The notes: a model not told the origin generated them from the sequence alone. DNA of 61,600 nt from an uncultured Clostridia bacterium (GCA_944332455.1 CALVJY010000015.1:1-61600); one strand, 5' to 3'; counted from the stretch's first letter, positions 24,401 through 31,568 are shown. Numbers and translations are program-made.

Positions 24401-27400
24401 CGTGGGCAGCATCGCCGAGCGCTGGCTCGACATCACCATCCCCGACATCCTGGCCGTGGTCCGCGACTACACCAATGAATTCGCCGGCGGGGACTACGTC
24501 AAAGATTCCCTGGTCGAGCTGTTCAAGGACAAGGACGGCAGCGAGATGACCCTGGGCAACATCGACACCGAGTACCGGAACATCCTCGTCGCCTCCGTCC
24601 TCGACGTGGTGGCCGACTATGTCAACGGGTACGTGCAGGACGACCTGATCCGTCCGCAGATCCCCGATCTGTTCGGGGAGACCACCCTGGGCACCCTGGA
24701 TGAGCTGCCGGACAACATCGTGGTCTACAACATGCTGGCCGCGGTCTATGCCTACCTGCCCGACTACGACAACATGGACGCCCTGGATCAGAACACCCTG
24801 GCCTACATCGAGGGCCTGTCCGTGCAGGACATCCTCGACAGCCCGCTGCGCGCGGTCATCCTGCCGCTGGTGGTGCTGAACGCCACCGACCTGTCCGATC
24901 TGATGGGCGAGGTGGATCTGACCGAGTCCCTGAACGCCATGCTCTCCGAGGTGGACTACGCCGCCTATGACGAGGATCCGCTGGCCGAAATGATGAAGTT
25001 CCGTCTCTCCGCGGTGACCGACGTGGCCGCCGACGTGGTGAACGGCCTGACCGGCTATGATTTCAAGCAGGGTCTGCGGACCATCCTCGGCTCGGCCGAG
25101 GGCGAGCTGGCCGTGCTCGATCCCGTCACCATCGAGCAGCTGACCGAGCCCGAGTATCTGCTCGACTGCTTCTACCTGACCAACCTGCTGCTGGGCGCTC
25201 AGCAGATCGCCGCCGAGTTCACCGACTTCACGGTGTTCACCGACGAGGTCTGCGCCCTGTTCCTGACCGGGGAGCGCGGCTACACCCTGTATGATCTGGT
25301 CTTCGAGACCGAGAACATGCTCTCCTCGATCTACATCCGGGATCTGGTCCCCGCCATCAACAGCTACTTCGAGGAAGAGATGATCACCGTGGACGCTCTG
25401 GGCGAGATCGCCGACGAAAGCGTGTGGTCCTTCATTACCAACCCTGTCTACATGACCCTGGTGGGCGTGGCCGCCGCCGGCGCGCTGACCGTCTGGATCA
25501 TCTTCGGCGAGTTCCCGCAGCCCCTGCTCGACATCTTCGATCAGGTGGGTGCGGACGGCCCGCTCGGCATTCAGATCAGGAGCGTGTTCGAGTTCGTCAA
25601 CGCCTTCTGCGACCGCTTCGGGGCAGAGGATCTCATCAAACCCGAGGTCTTTACCTTCGTGGGCGAGGTCACCCTGGGCGAAAGCTACCAGGAGGAGGGC
25701 CTGAGCTTCTTCACCGTGGGCAACTTCTTCGGCGCGCTGCTCAGCTACCTGCCCGAGGAGTACACCGACAACTACGCCAACCTGCTGCCCGAAGCCGACA
25801 GCTACCTGGACGAGCTGAGCTTCTACGACGTGGCCGGGGATCCCTTCGAGTCCCTGCTGATCCTGCCCGCGCTGGGCGTGATGTTCGACTCCGAGCAGGC
25901 TCTGACCGGCGAGATCAATGACCTGTACGCTTCCGCCGATCTGGTCACCGCCGACCTTGCGGCCCTCGACCGTCTGAACGCCGTCCGGCTGGCCGCCGTG
26001 GCCAACCTGCTGACCGGCGCGGTCGAGATCGTCCTCGACGACGAACTGCCCGAGTACAAGCAGGCCTTTGAACTCATCTTCAACACCATGGACGTGGAGG
26101 AACTCCGCGATCCCAACGTCTGGGCCGACTGCTTCTACCCGGCCGACATCATGGAGGCCGTGGACCTGATCCTGGGCCGCTATGAGATCGAGGGCGTCTT
26201 CACCGACGAGCTGGAAGCCCTGTTCGCGGATGTGACCTGCTACGACGTCGTCTTCGAGTGGGAGAGCTGGCTGGACGGCATCACCGTGGAATCCTTCCTG
26301 GCCGCCGCCAACAGCTATGCCGCCTACATCGGCGAGGGAGACCCCGTGCTGACCATCGATCAGCTGCCCGCCATCTACGGCGAACTGTCCGTCTATGACG
26401 TGGCGACCGACGTCTACAACGCGGTGGGCTTCGGCGTCTGCCTGGCCTCCAACCTGGTCTTCGGCGAAGTGCCCGCGGGTCTGGTCGGCATTGCCGGCAC
26501 CCTGGCCGCCGAGGGCGACGTGATGGCCGTGCGGATCGACGACGTGCTGTCGCTGGCCGACTTCATCACCGTCCACTTCGAGCTTGGCTCCTACATCACC
26601 GACGAGGTCTATCTGCTCTTCGAAGGCCTGAGCGTGGAGGATGTCTACTACCTCGACCTCAACGTCCGCGACCTGCTGGCCGCCGTCGACAGCTATTTCG
26701 AGGAGTACCTGGACTACAACTTCTACAAGTCCGAGTATGACCTGTTGTTTGCCGAGGACACCCTGCTCAGCTCCTACATCCTGAACGAGCTCTACCTCGA
26801 GCACCGCATCGCCGACCTGGTCGGCCTGGCCAAGTCCTATCTGGACGACGTCGACGAGGGCATCCTGGTCTCCGAGTGGAGCGAGCTGTTCGGCGATCTG
26901 ACCCTGCAGGCCACCCTGGACGACCTGCTGTCCACCGTGACGGCCGGAGGCCTCCTGAACGTGGCCCTCGGGTACTTCCCCGACTATGACAACCGCGCCA
27001 ACGTCGATGCCGACGCCCTGGCCTATGCCGAGGGGCTGACCCTGGCTTCCATCGCCGACTACCCGCTGTGCACGGCTGTCCTGCCGCTGATCGCGGCCGC
27101 CGCCTTTGACGGAGATCTCCGTCTGACCGACGAGCTGAACGCCGTGTTTGCCGACATCGACTTCAGCAAGTACGACCTCGACGTGGCCGACGGACTGCTC
27201 GACATCCGGGTGCAGCACGCCACCGATCTGATCGTCTCGGCCATCGAGCTGGCGGACGTCGACCTGAGCGCCTGGCGCGAGGCCCTGAACACCGTGTTCT
27301 ACGCCTCCCTGACTCTGGAGGATCTGACCCGCTTCGACGAGCTGGCCGACACCTTCTACATCCGGGATGTGCTGACCGCCGCCCAGATCATCGCCGACGA

Positions 27401-30002
27401 GTACGACTTCACCCTGGTCACGGACGAGCTGATCGCCCTGTTCGGGGAGGAGACCTTCTACTCCGCGATCTTCGACTACGACATCTTCCTCACCGGCATC
27501 ACCGTGGAAGAGGTGCTGAACGCCGTCAACAGCTATCTGCCTGAGGACGAGCCGCTGGTCGATCCGGCCATGCTGCCCGAGGCCATCCGCGAGCACACCG
27601 TCTACGGCTTCGTGGAAGATCCCGCCATGCTGGTCTTCGCCGCCGCCGGCGCCGCCATGTACATCGTCTACGGCGAAATCCCCGCCGCGCTCGACAACAT
27701 GGTGCAATCCTTCGGCGAGGGTGCGGACTTTGTGGACGGCTTCCTGAACATCAACCTGACCGACGTCTTTGACCTGATCAGCTTCTTCCTGGACGCCTAC
27801 GACTACGTGACCCTGCCTGAGTCCCTGAACGAGGCCTTCACCGTCGGCGGAACGCCCATGATCATCGGCGATCTCGCCGACACCGCGGTGCTGCGCGAGA
27901 TGGAAGTGGCCAAACTGCTGACCGCCGCGCAGGAGGTGGCCCTTGACCTGTTCGAGATCGAGGTGCAGCTGCCCGACAACCTGACCGGAAGCGACCTGAC
28001 TTTGGGCGACCTGATCGACACGCCGGTGCTGGCCATGGCCGCGCTGGGAACCGCCGCCCTCAGCGCCTACTACCAGAGCGATATGCCCGAAAGCGTGTCC
28101 GCGCTGCTGGGCAAGCTGAACTATGTCGACGTCATCGACGCGGTGGATGTGGTCCGCGGCGTGGCTCTGGACGACCTCATGCAGGCCGTGCTGGAGATCA
28201 CCGGCGCCGAGAACCCGCTGCCCGAGAACATCTACGCCCAGATCGGCGCCCTCGACCTCTACAACGTGCTGGTCTATCCCGAGGATCTGCTGGATGTCAT
28301 CACCGTGGGCGCGGTCCTGGCTGACTTCGACACCGACAACGTGGTGCCGGAAGATGTGGTCGCCGTCATCGGCAGCCTGTCGCTGTACCGGCTGGTCACC
28401 GACCCGGTCGACGCTTTGGCCGACCTGTCCCTGGGAGACCTGGTGCAGTTCGAGCAGGTGCCCGACTGGATCCGCACCATCCTCACACGCGACGCCCTGA
28501 AGGACATCACCCTCTACGAGATCATCAACGATGCCCCGCTGGCCTTTGCCGAAGTCACCTTCCGCGACCTGCTGGAGGGCATCGACCAGATCCCCGTCTC
28601 CCTGATCAACTACCTCGGCGACGTGCATGTGGGCCCGGCCTTCGAGGAGGACAACACCGCCTTCATCAACACCATCAAGAATCAGCCCATCGGGCCGCTG
28701 CTCGAGGCTGTGCAGATGAACGAGAACCTGAAGACTGAGCTCTACCGCGTCACCCTGGCGGAGATCCAGAACGACCCGATCGGCGCCATCGGCCACATCA
28801 AGCTGGGCACCCTGCTGGATGTCTTCGAGTCCGACGGCACCACCATCCAGGAAGGCACACAGGGCTTCCTGAAAGCCATCGCCAACATCACCATCTCTGA
28901 CCTGACCGGTGGCGAGGACATCCTCTCCAAGGTCGAAGGCACCATCGGCGACCTGCTCGGCATCACCGAGGACGACGATCCCATTCTGCAGGCCATCGGA
29001 GACCTGGAGATCAGCACCCTGAAGGAGGAGTTCCCCAAACTGCTGGTGGGCGACATCCTGGGTGTGATCGTCTCCAAGACCGATACCGACGGCGACGGCG
29101 AGTATGACGAGTTCGTCTACGAGGAAGGCACCGCCGATGTCATCAGAGCCATTGCCCACATTCAGATCGGCAACCTGACCGAGGAGCTGCCCGCCCTGCT
29201 GGTGGGCGACATCCTGGGCGTGATCGTCTCCAAGACCGATACCGACGGCGACGGAGTCTATGACGAGTTCGTCTACGAGGAAGGCATCGCCAATGTCGTC
29301 AAGGCCATTGCCGACATCCAGATCGGCAAGCTGGCCGACGAACTGCCCATCATCCTGATCGGCGATCTCATCGGCATCATCGAGTCCAAGACCGATCTGA
29401 ACGGCGACGGGGTCTATGACGGCGAGGGCGAGATCACCTTCATCACGTATGATGACGGCACCGAGCCGCACGCCATCCTGAAAGCCATCGCCGACATGAC
29501 CCTCAACGATCTTTCCAGTGCCCAATTCCTGATTGATCGGATCAACACCCTGAAGTTGGGCGATCTGATCGAGATCGATGAAGAGACATCGCCGAAGATC
29601 CTTGTGGCTTTGGCTGACGCTACCCTCGACACGCTGGACGACGCCATCGGCGATCTGACTATTGCAGATGTCCTCGGAGAGAAGCCCACCACCGGACTGC
29701 TGTCCTGCCTGAATTACGGCAGGAAGATCACCGAGCTGGAAGATGCCATTCACGATGCGCTGAACAGCTCGAACCTGACCATCCAGTTGCTGCTCGAGAC
29801 ATTGGGCTACACGGCTGATGAGATCGCCGCCATGAATCTTTCTACCGACGTTTTGGGCATGACACTGCAAGAGATGATGTCTAGATTGACCGGAACGCTG
29901 ACCCTGCAGAATGCAACCGGCGAAACGCAGACGGTCACCTACCTCGAGTATGTGCTCAACCTGGCGACCTACATTGACGAAGGCTGGGTTCCTGTTATTT
30001 AA
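15498..30002 (+). CDS. Giant membrane-anchored acidic repeat protein (about 4834 residues)
   Basis: One uninterrupted frame of 14.5 kb. I place the start at the ATG at 15498 because GGAGGG sits seven bases before it and a clear signal-anchor follows; the frame is open upstream as far as the promoter. Residues 1-13 are basic, 14-41 form one membrane helix (VAYFFLGMLVSFLLLIGAVA), and everything after is predicted outside. The rest is very rich in Asp and Glu, poor in Lys and Arg, and built from helical units of about 45 residues with a core like IYVADILEAV-x-SY and LFG-x-xT(I/L)G. Larger blocks repeat every 400 or so residues and contain nine hydrophobic segments ending in FGEVPAP-like phrases. 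Near the C-terminus are three DxDGDGxYD calcium-type loops. No enzymatic motif, sortase signal or known adhesion domain is recognised. A scaffold, adhesion or envelope-spanning role is conceivable but unproven. Confidence 0.85.
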   Translation: MAKAIRRNSNGKKVAYFFLGMLVSFLLLIGAVAGAGVWCWYSLTINKLEDFGGFEIPYIRDDDDPDSLKNLPVSDLVALVGDLAGDIRTLSAQEVFDRLNLELPIDDLGGVDATGLWENLMMADLLDIGTDIGSATNRQELAELLQAILDVPAIQTVLDYFTLADLETWMGGPLPELGFLQGTPALDQNGNLQYDDEGNIIQKPKEESSLYDVLSVVVQMTDLNTLSLGYIEDYIFVGQLNDIEVAREIMAMLSDIRDVSFQQMLDDPNANIFSLIKLGTVLDSSLLDFIPGADDDRTDPDWATTTIRGYYNDISLQDIFDDWRVLIRIPIGAILSDVNRIDGVDYAIPQDLVDAWLENGVSFDDLIFNTVETLDRVDVNDIVSVVEIFLPESVDEITAVFEDVSIGGIIDNATEELKKINVGKFLTAVNAILAETGAGENIIPQSAIDAVSEVTVGGLIEDPAAELDHIYISDLLQIINEILDEPLNAEGFDLMFSDTLGSSEGGQLSLGALIEDYQAALDHVYLANIFEGVDKLLEGKVEEPIFTQQVLDLFGSDTVGMILDDPVQYLKDLGVWDLVRVARSYLEDVLPDDLVETLTSEEFKKELRDIVGDRSIGDFLDGYYKEVYLSDILDLVNCFVEIPVSVYTLVGDSTNDGIQIGDFFEPEQLLDKLYIASILKAVNELIGEPVNGEGFDLMFSDTLGSAEGGQLSLGALIDDPRGALNNVYVANIFEGVDTLLEGVVNEPIFTQQVLDLFGDDTVGGIIDDPVQYLKDLGVWELARVARSYLEDVLPDEISEVLTSEEFKKEVRDIVGDKTIGELIDSYKEIYVSDILDLVDCFTELPNSVFLAIEGIQIGDFFSLEDLLRSLKLANLALAVNDLCGSPLEADGLTQLFQDVSVGGFVYSAEEELDNWDVGGILQGLDTILAPFVDYYYIFTPEVIDQFTGTSVWALIQDPSAEVLSITVAEVFDMLNSYFDEDLISVDYLPQTLAQKTLDEMLDAPVGFAAVALAAGTWLWLGEEAPASLPALLDDIDYALILEDPVAALTDIKVSSVLMVADDILDVAADLGWVLTDELIAVFDFSLADAVEPDTYLNLRLVSLIDAVFSYIDAEGVELKENTRALLGEAVVQDLWNVDFYLDLNIHNLIDSVNEYADGIITDSVKSLFTPDERIRDFIDEEEWRSMQIIEVIEVINSYCDPDVIDADKLPELLRTLTVGEIIDQPVWLAWVAGGVGLYFGFDEVPAAYVNIGESFMDGLEGGDAVDGLLNIRVNDLLSLTDFVTDRLLDQSYCDGLYDLFESNGEAITIGTLIEGEISLLGVVKTVDYYTTEYAGFSIYKTELDAVLGGLTFANLTTEWKNIYVRDILVAVKAYLDDYVSSDIVADEWTGLFGDATLGNLDQALDQITVNALLDVLYAYLPNYDNRAFLDADALAYIQRLTIQDIIDLPERAMMALLIAEVSATRSDLIEIVNRLFAEIDFELYYNDPAAALRPVRLALYAEVLGDLLALTIDYNFGPGLAAMVGDLTFGDLEETDYILDKFYVGNILKGVDLIAAEFTDYWICTEQLCDLFADVTLYDIIFDTQAVLESIYVADVVPVVNSYFDKPVLALEDLPEDMRDLSVWEIVTSPMYLGMIAGGVVLIAVFDEIPAPIMDIAETVAGEEEITDGLLAIELSDLIALADYMTKFFLEGEIYSTPELYEAVEGKTIRSLTEGDLVIAAVLKAVDSYTYKYFDFTFYSDEIDNLFGESTFATVADDLPDYRLADVVTLIQLYVNNYFGEGTLVDEVAALFGGTTFGTLNTFFDEASIGDMLDIFFAYLPGWDNRAQVPAEAMAYTESVTVFDILENPARLIILPLTILSSVTLSDYEPYQIPADIAEFLEGIDYRAYHEDPVSQLKGVKLSVLTGFAADLIFNLTGFDFKAAFARMVGDVTVDVFATPELVADSFYVDNVLKGIDMIGEEMGLGFYLVTDEVCALFEDVTFYDLIMLPDVVLESITVAEIVDAVNSYFDQPVMSVSDLPEKLQNCTAWDLVNEPVYLAVTGGVVAMMILFDQVPAPAKNIIDTIMAEDDPLEGVYNVSMADVLDMIDFVIDYYFTSDDYTTAALEEMLDDLQVRDVLNLDLRITGILKAADSYVDLFTGYTFYKAELEGIFGDSTLATILDDYPDITVGSIIAAAEAYLKEYVDVDLDLAALADLFGDATIGSFVDDCYDLEISRILETVKSYVDDYVGEGYIQQALCDVFAGLTVGNFVDNYGDITVGSLISAAEAYLNEFVDADLDLAAVADLFGNATIGSFVDDCYDLEISAILETVKSYVDDYVGTGYIQQALCDVFAGLTVGNFAEEYGTITVGSIITAAEAYLNEFATEDLDLTALADLFGNATIGNFVDDCYDLEIRAILETVKTYVDEYVGTGYIQQALCDVFGTLTVGSIADDYGDIYVADILEAVRAYVNWITGEDTVIAEIPALFGEATIGSLEETLDDIYVDAVLDVVFAYLPDYDNRTNLPAETRTYISETLSIGSIVEDPLRALILPVVAAGALNVDLWLKDSIDSILVPIDYAAYHDDPVSQLIGLPLSTMTDILGEVVYNLTDSQYDLRPGLATMVGDITIEEATELEYLLDSFYIANLLEGGQQIAEEFVDFTAITPEVCALFGDYTLYDLIYETEAMLSGIYVADVIPAVNSYFEEPVLALEDLPEDMRDLSVWEIVTTPLYLGMVGAGVALIVVFGEVPAPIMDIAETVTGEEEIIDGILAIDLGDVLALADYMTNEFLKETYTTAELYDALDGRTVRDLTEGEIVIAAVLKAVESYTDKYADLTFYLPELDEVLGDMTFASAADDLADITVAALLNAVGAYLDEYVGENYVLASLPALFGEMTLGQIGDEDEGILSLSVNGIIGVVRDYAAEYASAEYVVEELTTLFPADMTLGNAPDKLEETGISNILAVVKAYADMADDRIVQQSVVDLFEGMTVGSIAERWLDITIPDILAVVRDYTNEFAGGDYVKDSLVELFKDKDGSEMTLGNIDTEYRNILVASVLDVVADYVNGYVQDDLIRPQIPDLFGETTLGTLDELPDNIVVYNMLAAVYAYLPDYDNMDALDQNTLAYIEGLSVQDILDSPLRAVILPLVVLNATDLSDLMGEVDLTESLNAMLSEVDYAAYDEDPLAEMMKFRLSAVTDVAADVVNGLTGYDFKQGLRTILGSAEGELAVLDPVTIEQLTEPEYLLDCFYLTNLLLGAQQIAAEFTDFTVFTDEVCALFLTGERGYTLYDLVFETENMLSSIYIRDLVPAINSYFEEEMITVDALGEIADESVWSFITNPVYMTLVGVAAAGALTVWIIFGEFPQPLLDIFDQVGADGPLGIQIRSVFEFVNAFCDRFGAEDLIKPEVFTFVGEVTLGESYQEEGLSFFTVGNFFGALLSYLPEEYTDNYANLLPEADSYLDELSFYDVAGDPFESLLILPALGVMFDSEQALTGEINDLYASADLVTADLAALDRLNAVRLAAVANLLTGAVEIVLDDELPEYKQAFELIFNTMDVEELRDPNVWADCFYPADIMEAVDLILGRYEIEGVFTDELEALFADVTCYDVVFEWESWLDGITVESFLAAANSYAAYIGEGDPVLTIDQLPAIYGELSVYDVATDVYNAVGFGVCLASNLVFGEVPAGLVGIAGTLAAEGDVMAVRIDDVLSLADFITVHFELGSYITDEVYLLFEGLSVEDVYYLDLNVRDLLAAVDSYFEEYLDYNFYKSEYDLLFAEDTLLSSYILNELYLEHRIADLVGLAKSYLDDVDEGILVSEWSELFGDLTLQATLDDLLSTVTAGGLLNVALGYFPDYDNRANVDADALAYAEGLTLASIADYPLCTAVLPLIAAAAFDGDLRLTDELNAVFADIDFSKYDLDVADGLLDIRVQHATDLIVSAIELADVDLSAWREALNTVFYASLTLEDLTRFDELADTFYIRDVLTAAQIIADEYDFTLVTDELIALFGEETFYSAIFDYDIFLTGITVEEVLNAVNSYLPEDEPLVDPAMLPEAIREHTVYGFVEDPAMLVFAAAGAAMYIVYGEIPAALDNMVQSFGEGADFVDGFLNINLTDVFDLISFFLDAYDYVTLPESLNEAFTVGGTPMIIGDLADTAVLREMEVAKLLTAAQEVALDLFEIEVQLPDNLTGSDLTLGDLIDTPVLAMAALGTAALSAYYQSDMPESVSALLGKLNYVDVIDAVDVVRGVALDDLMQAVLEITGAENPLPENIYAQIGALDLYNVLVYPEDLLDVITVGAVLADFDTDNVVPEDVVAVIGSLSLYRLVTDPVDALADLSLGDLVQFEQVPDWIRTILTRDALKDITLYEIINDAPLAFAEVTFRDLLEGIDQIPVSLINYLGDVHVGPAFEEDNTAFINTIKNQPIGPLLEAVQMNENLKTELYRVTLAEIQNDPIGAIGHIKLGTLLDVFESDGTTIQEGTQGFLKAIANITISDLTGGEDILSKVEGTIGDLLGITEDDDPILQAIGDLEISTLKEEFPKLLVGDILGVIVSKTDTDGDGEYDEFVYEEGTADVIRAIAHIQIGNLTEELPALLVGDILGVIVSKTDTDGDGVYDEFVYEEGIANVVKAIADIQIGKLADELPIILIGDLIGIIESKTDLNGDGVYDGEGEITFITYDDGTEPHAILKAIADMTLNDLSSAQFLIDRINTLKLGDLIEIDEETSPKILVALADATLDTLDDAIGDLTIADVLGEKPTTGLLSCLNYGRKITELEDAIHDALNSSNLTIQLLLETLGYTADEIAAMNLSTDVLGMTLQEMMSRLTGTLTLQNATGETQTVTYLEYVLNLATYIDEGWVPVI
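16890..18060 (+). repeat. 203-residue duplication inside the giant gene
   Basis: Two copies of a block with an exact 609-base offset (for example GAGGGC at 16965 and 17574). Both encode FDLMFSDTLGS, EPIFTQQVLDLFG, DDPVQYLKDLGVW and SYLEDVLPDE-like phrases, at nearly identical DNA sequence, which points to recent tandem duplication. Confidence 0.9.
22014..22823 (+). repeat. Three near-identical 270-base (90-residue) repeats
   Basis: GAGGCCTA markers fall at 22029, 22299 and 22569, exactly 270 bases apart. Each unit encodes AAEAYLxE, LADLFGxATIG, VDDCYDLEI, ILETVKxYVD and YIQQALCDVF. The DNA is almost unchanged between units, including at synonymous positions, so the amplification is recent or kept uniform by gene conversion. 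Confidence 0.92.
29040..29470 (+). repeat. Three 156-base repeats with calcium-binding-type loops
   Basis: Loops DTDGDGEYDEF, DTDGDGVYDEF and DLNGDGVYDGE begin at 29082, 29238 and 29394, exactly 52 codons apart. Each is preceded by a VGDILGVI-like helix. The DxDxDGxxD spacing is that of dockerin/thrombospondin-type-3 calcium loops; calcium binding is inferred. Confidence 0.8.
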
Positions 30003-30040
30003 CCAAACCATAAGGAATGGTTCAGAAGTTCACAACAATC

Positions 30041-30077
30041 AAAAAAGGAACTCCCCGGCACCGGGGAGTTCCTTTTT
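30041..30077 (+). terminator. Terminator of the giant gene
   Basis: AAGGAACTCCCCGG faces CCGGGGAGTTCCTT and is followed by TTT; A residues precede it on the other side. It starts 38 bases after the stop codon. Confidence 0.9.
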
Positions 30078-30164
30078 AAGTTATGGCGTAAAGGTTCGCG
30101 TATAGCGCCGAGTTTCAGACCTTTCAAAGGGGTTTTTGGAACTTAAAGGCAAGAGAGAAAAAAG

Positions 30165-30465
30165 GCATTCAGCCGGGCAGTTAAGCCTCTGGAAGGGCTC
30201 TGCCGGTTCGCTGTAATAAAGTCAGGGGGGAGGACAAAAGGCATTCAGCCGAGTTTTAGAGTCTCTGAAAGGGCTCTGCAAGCCCGCCGCGAAAGAGCCA
30301 GAGGAAAGGAAATGGAAAGGCAGAAGTCGGTCAGCCGACCTTTTAAGCCTCTGAAAGAGCTCTGCCGGCCCGCCGCAAAAGGTCTGAAAGGAGGGGAAAG
30401 GGATCAGGACAAAAGCCGGTCAGCCGGGCAACAAGACATTAAAAAGCCGACAGAGATCTGCCGCA
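30165..30465 (+). repeat. Four diverged copies of a 76-89 bp non-coding repeat
   Basis: TCAGCCG occurs at 30169, 30245, 30331 and 30420. In the first three, GCTCTGC follows exactly 28 bases after it, with CTCTG(A/G)AAG in between; in the fourth the spacing is 35. Units carry small hairpins, for example GTCGG-TCAG-CCGAC at the third and GCCGG-TCAG-CCGG at the fourth. The block fills most of the gap downstream of the giant gene; no coding frame runs through all units. Function unknown. Confidence 0.65.
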
Positions 30466-30498
30466 AAAAAACATCCGCCGGCGCTGCCGGCGGATGTT
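30464..30498 (-). terminator. Terminator of the minus-strand hydrolase gene
   Basis: AACATCCGCCGGC pairs with GCCGGCGGATGTT around a three-base loop; on the minus strand it is followed by seven T residues. Confidence 0.88.
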
Positions 30499-30526
30499 GA
30501 CTTGATCGCGTGACAATGGCCTGTCT

Positions 30527-31435
30527 TTAAGGCGGGGGGTGACTTTTGCCGGGCATGAGGGGCGCCGGTTTTTCTTGAATTTTAACGTGCTTTTCGGAGG
30601 CGCAGACCGCAAAGTTCTGCTCGGTCATCCACACCGGGACGAAGTCGTCCGAGGTCCCGTGGATGAACAGGACGGGCAGGCGGGTCTTTTTCAGGGCCTC
30701 CAAGGTGCCGGCCTCCTTCAGGCCGAAGCCGGCGATCAGGCGGATCCAGACCCTCGTCAGGGGGAGAAAGGGGAAGGTCGGGATGTGCAGGTTTTTGGCC
30801 ACGTGCTTCATGATGTCGTAGGGCGAGGTAAAGCCGCAGTCCGAGATCACCCCTTTGACCTGGGGCGGCAGGTCCAGCCCGGCGGCCATCAGCACGGTGG
30901 CCCCGCCCATGGACAGCCCGTGCAGAAAGAGGGCATGCCCGGGAAATCGCCCGGCCAGATAGCCCGCCCAGTCCCGGCAGTCAAAGCGCTCTTTGACTCC
31001 GAAACAGATGTATTTCCCCTCGGACAGTCCGTGCGCCCGCTGATGGGCCACCAGCAGGTTGCAGCCCTGTTCGTGGTAGAATTTCAGCACGCAGGCAAAG
31101 TCCGCCCAGCCGTCCGAGCGATAGCCGTGAAAGCAGAGCACCGTCCGCTTCGAGCCGGGGCAGGGCAGGTAAAAGCCGGTCAGCTTCAGCCCGTCAAAGG
31201 AGGTGATCTCCACCTGCTCCGGCCCCTGCGCCAGGAACCAGGCCTTGCCCTCCTCGATGACGGGGCGCCAGGCCGCCCACACGCTTCTGTCGTTCTCGGG
31301 CGCGGGAGCGTCCGCCATCGCCGGCCTCCGTCTGCGCCGGACGACCGTGAACCGGAACAGGAGATAACTTCCCCCCACGAGCAGCAGGATCAGAAGGGCC
31401 AGACAGAGCCCGCCCAGGATCCACAACCAGATCAT
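30527..31435 (-). CDS. Membrane-anchored alpha/beta hydrolase with shortened C-terminus
   Basis: A 302-residue serine hydrolase. Residues about 2-28 form one membrane helix followed by RRRRRP, so the catalytic domain is probably outside the membrane. The fold is marked by TVLCFHGYRSDG (oxyanion strand), the nucleophile elbow GLSMGG, and the acid region LFIHGTSDDFVP. In this family the catalytic histidine sits in a GAGH-like phrase some 25-30 residues after that acid; here the chain instead runs ASEKHVKIQEKPAPLMPGKS-HPPP and stops, so the canonical histidine motif is missing. The other frames of this stretch do not restore it. The gene may encode an inactive or altered protein. RBS AAAGGGAGGG precedes the ATG; promoter at 31475-31503. 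Confidence 0.82.
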   Translation of the reverse strand: MIWLWILGGLCLALLILLLVGGSYLLFRFTVVRRRRRPAMADAPAPENDRSVWAAWRPVIEEGKAWFLAQGPEQVEITSFDGLKLTGFYLPCPGSKRTVLCFHGYRSDGWADFACVLKFYHEQGCNLLVAHQRAHGLSEGKYICFGVKERFDCRDWAGYLAGRFPGHALFLHGLSMGGATVLMAAGLDLPPQVKGVISDCGFTSPYDIMKHVAKNLHIPTFPFLPLTRVWIRLIAGFGLKEAGTLEALKKTRLPVLFIHGTSDDFVPVWMTEQNFAVCASEKHVKIQEKPAPLMPGKSHPPP

Positions 31436-31474
31436 CTTTTACCCTCCCTTTCCGCACAGCGGCAGTTTCTTTTT

Positions 31475-31516
31475 ATTATAGCAAAACGGCCCGCGCTTGT
31501 CAAAAAAAGCGGGCCG
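31475..31516 (-). promoter_or_regulatory. Promoter of the hydrolase gene with flanking inverted repeat
   Basis: On the minus strand TTGACA (31503-31498), 17-base spacer, TATAAT (31480-31475). An inverted repeat CGGCCCGC (31487-31494) / GCGGGCCG (31509-31516) surrounds the -35. It could be an operator, or a terminator for the lipoprotein gene upstream on the same strand, as a T-run lies only in the loop. Confidence 0.65.
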
Positions 31517-31568
31517 ACGTTCAAGATATACCGAAGGACAGGATCTTTCGACATGTCGGACTTGTTCA

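Noticed and set aside
17532..30011. A 4159-residue open frame on the minus strand, antisense to the giant gene
   Set aside because: It mirrors the giant gene almost base for base. Strong use of GAC, GAG, CTG, GTC and ATC leaves no antisense stops. It has no ribosome binding site or signal, and its product is a His/Gln/Val/Gly-rich shadow.
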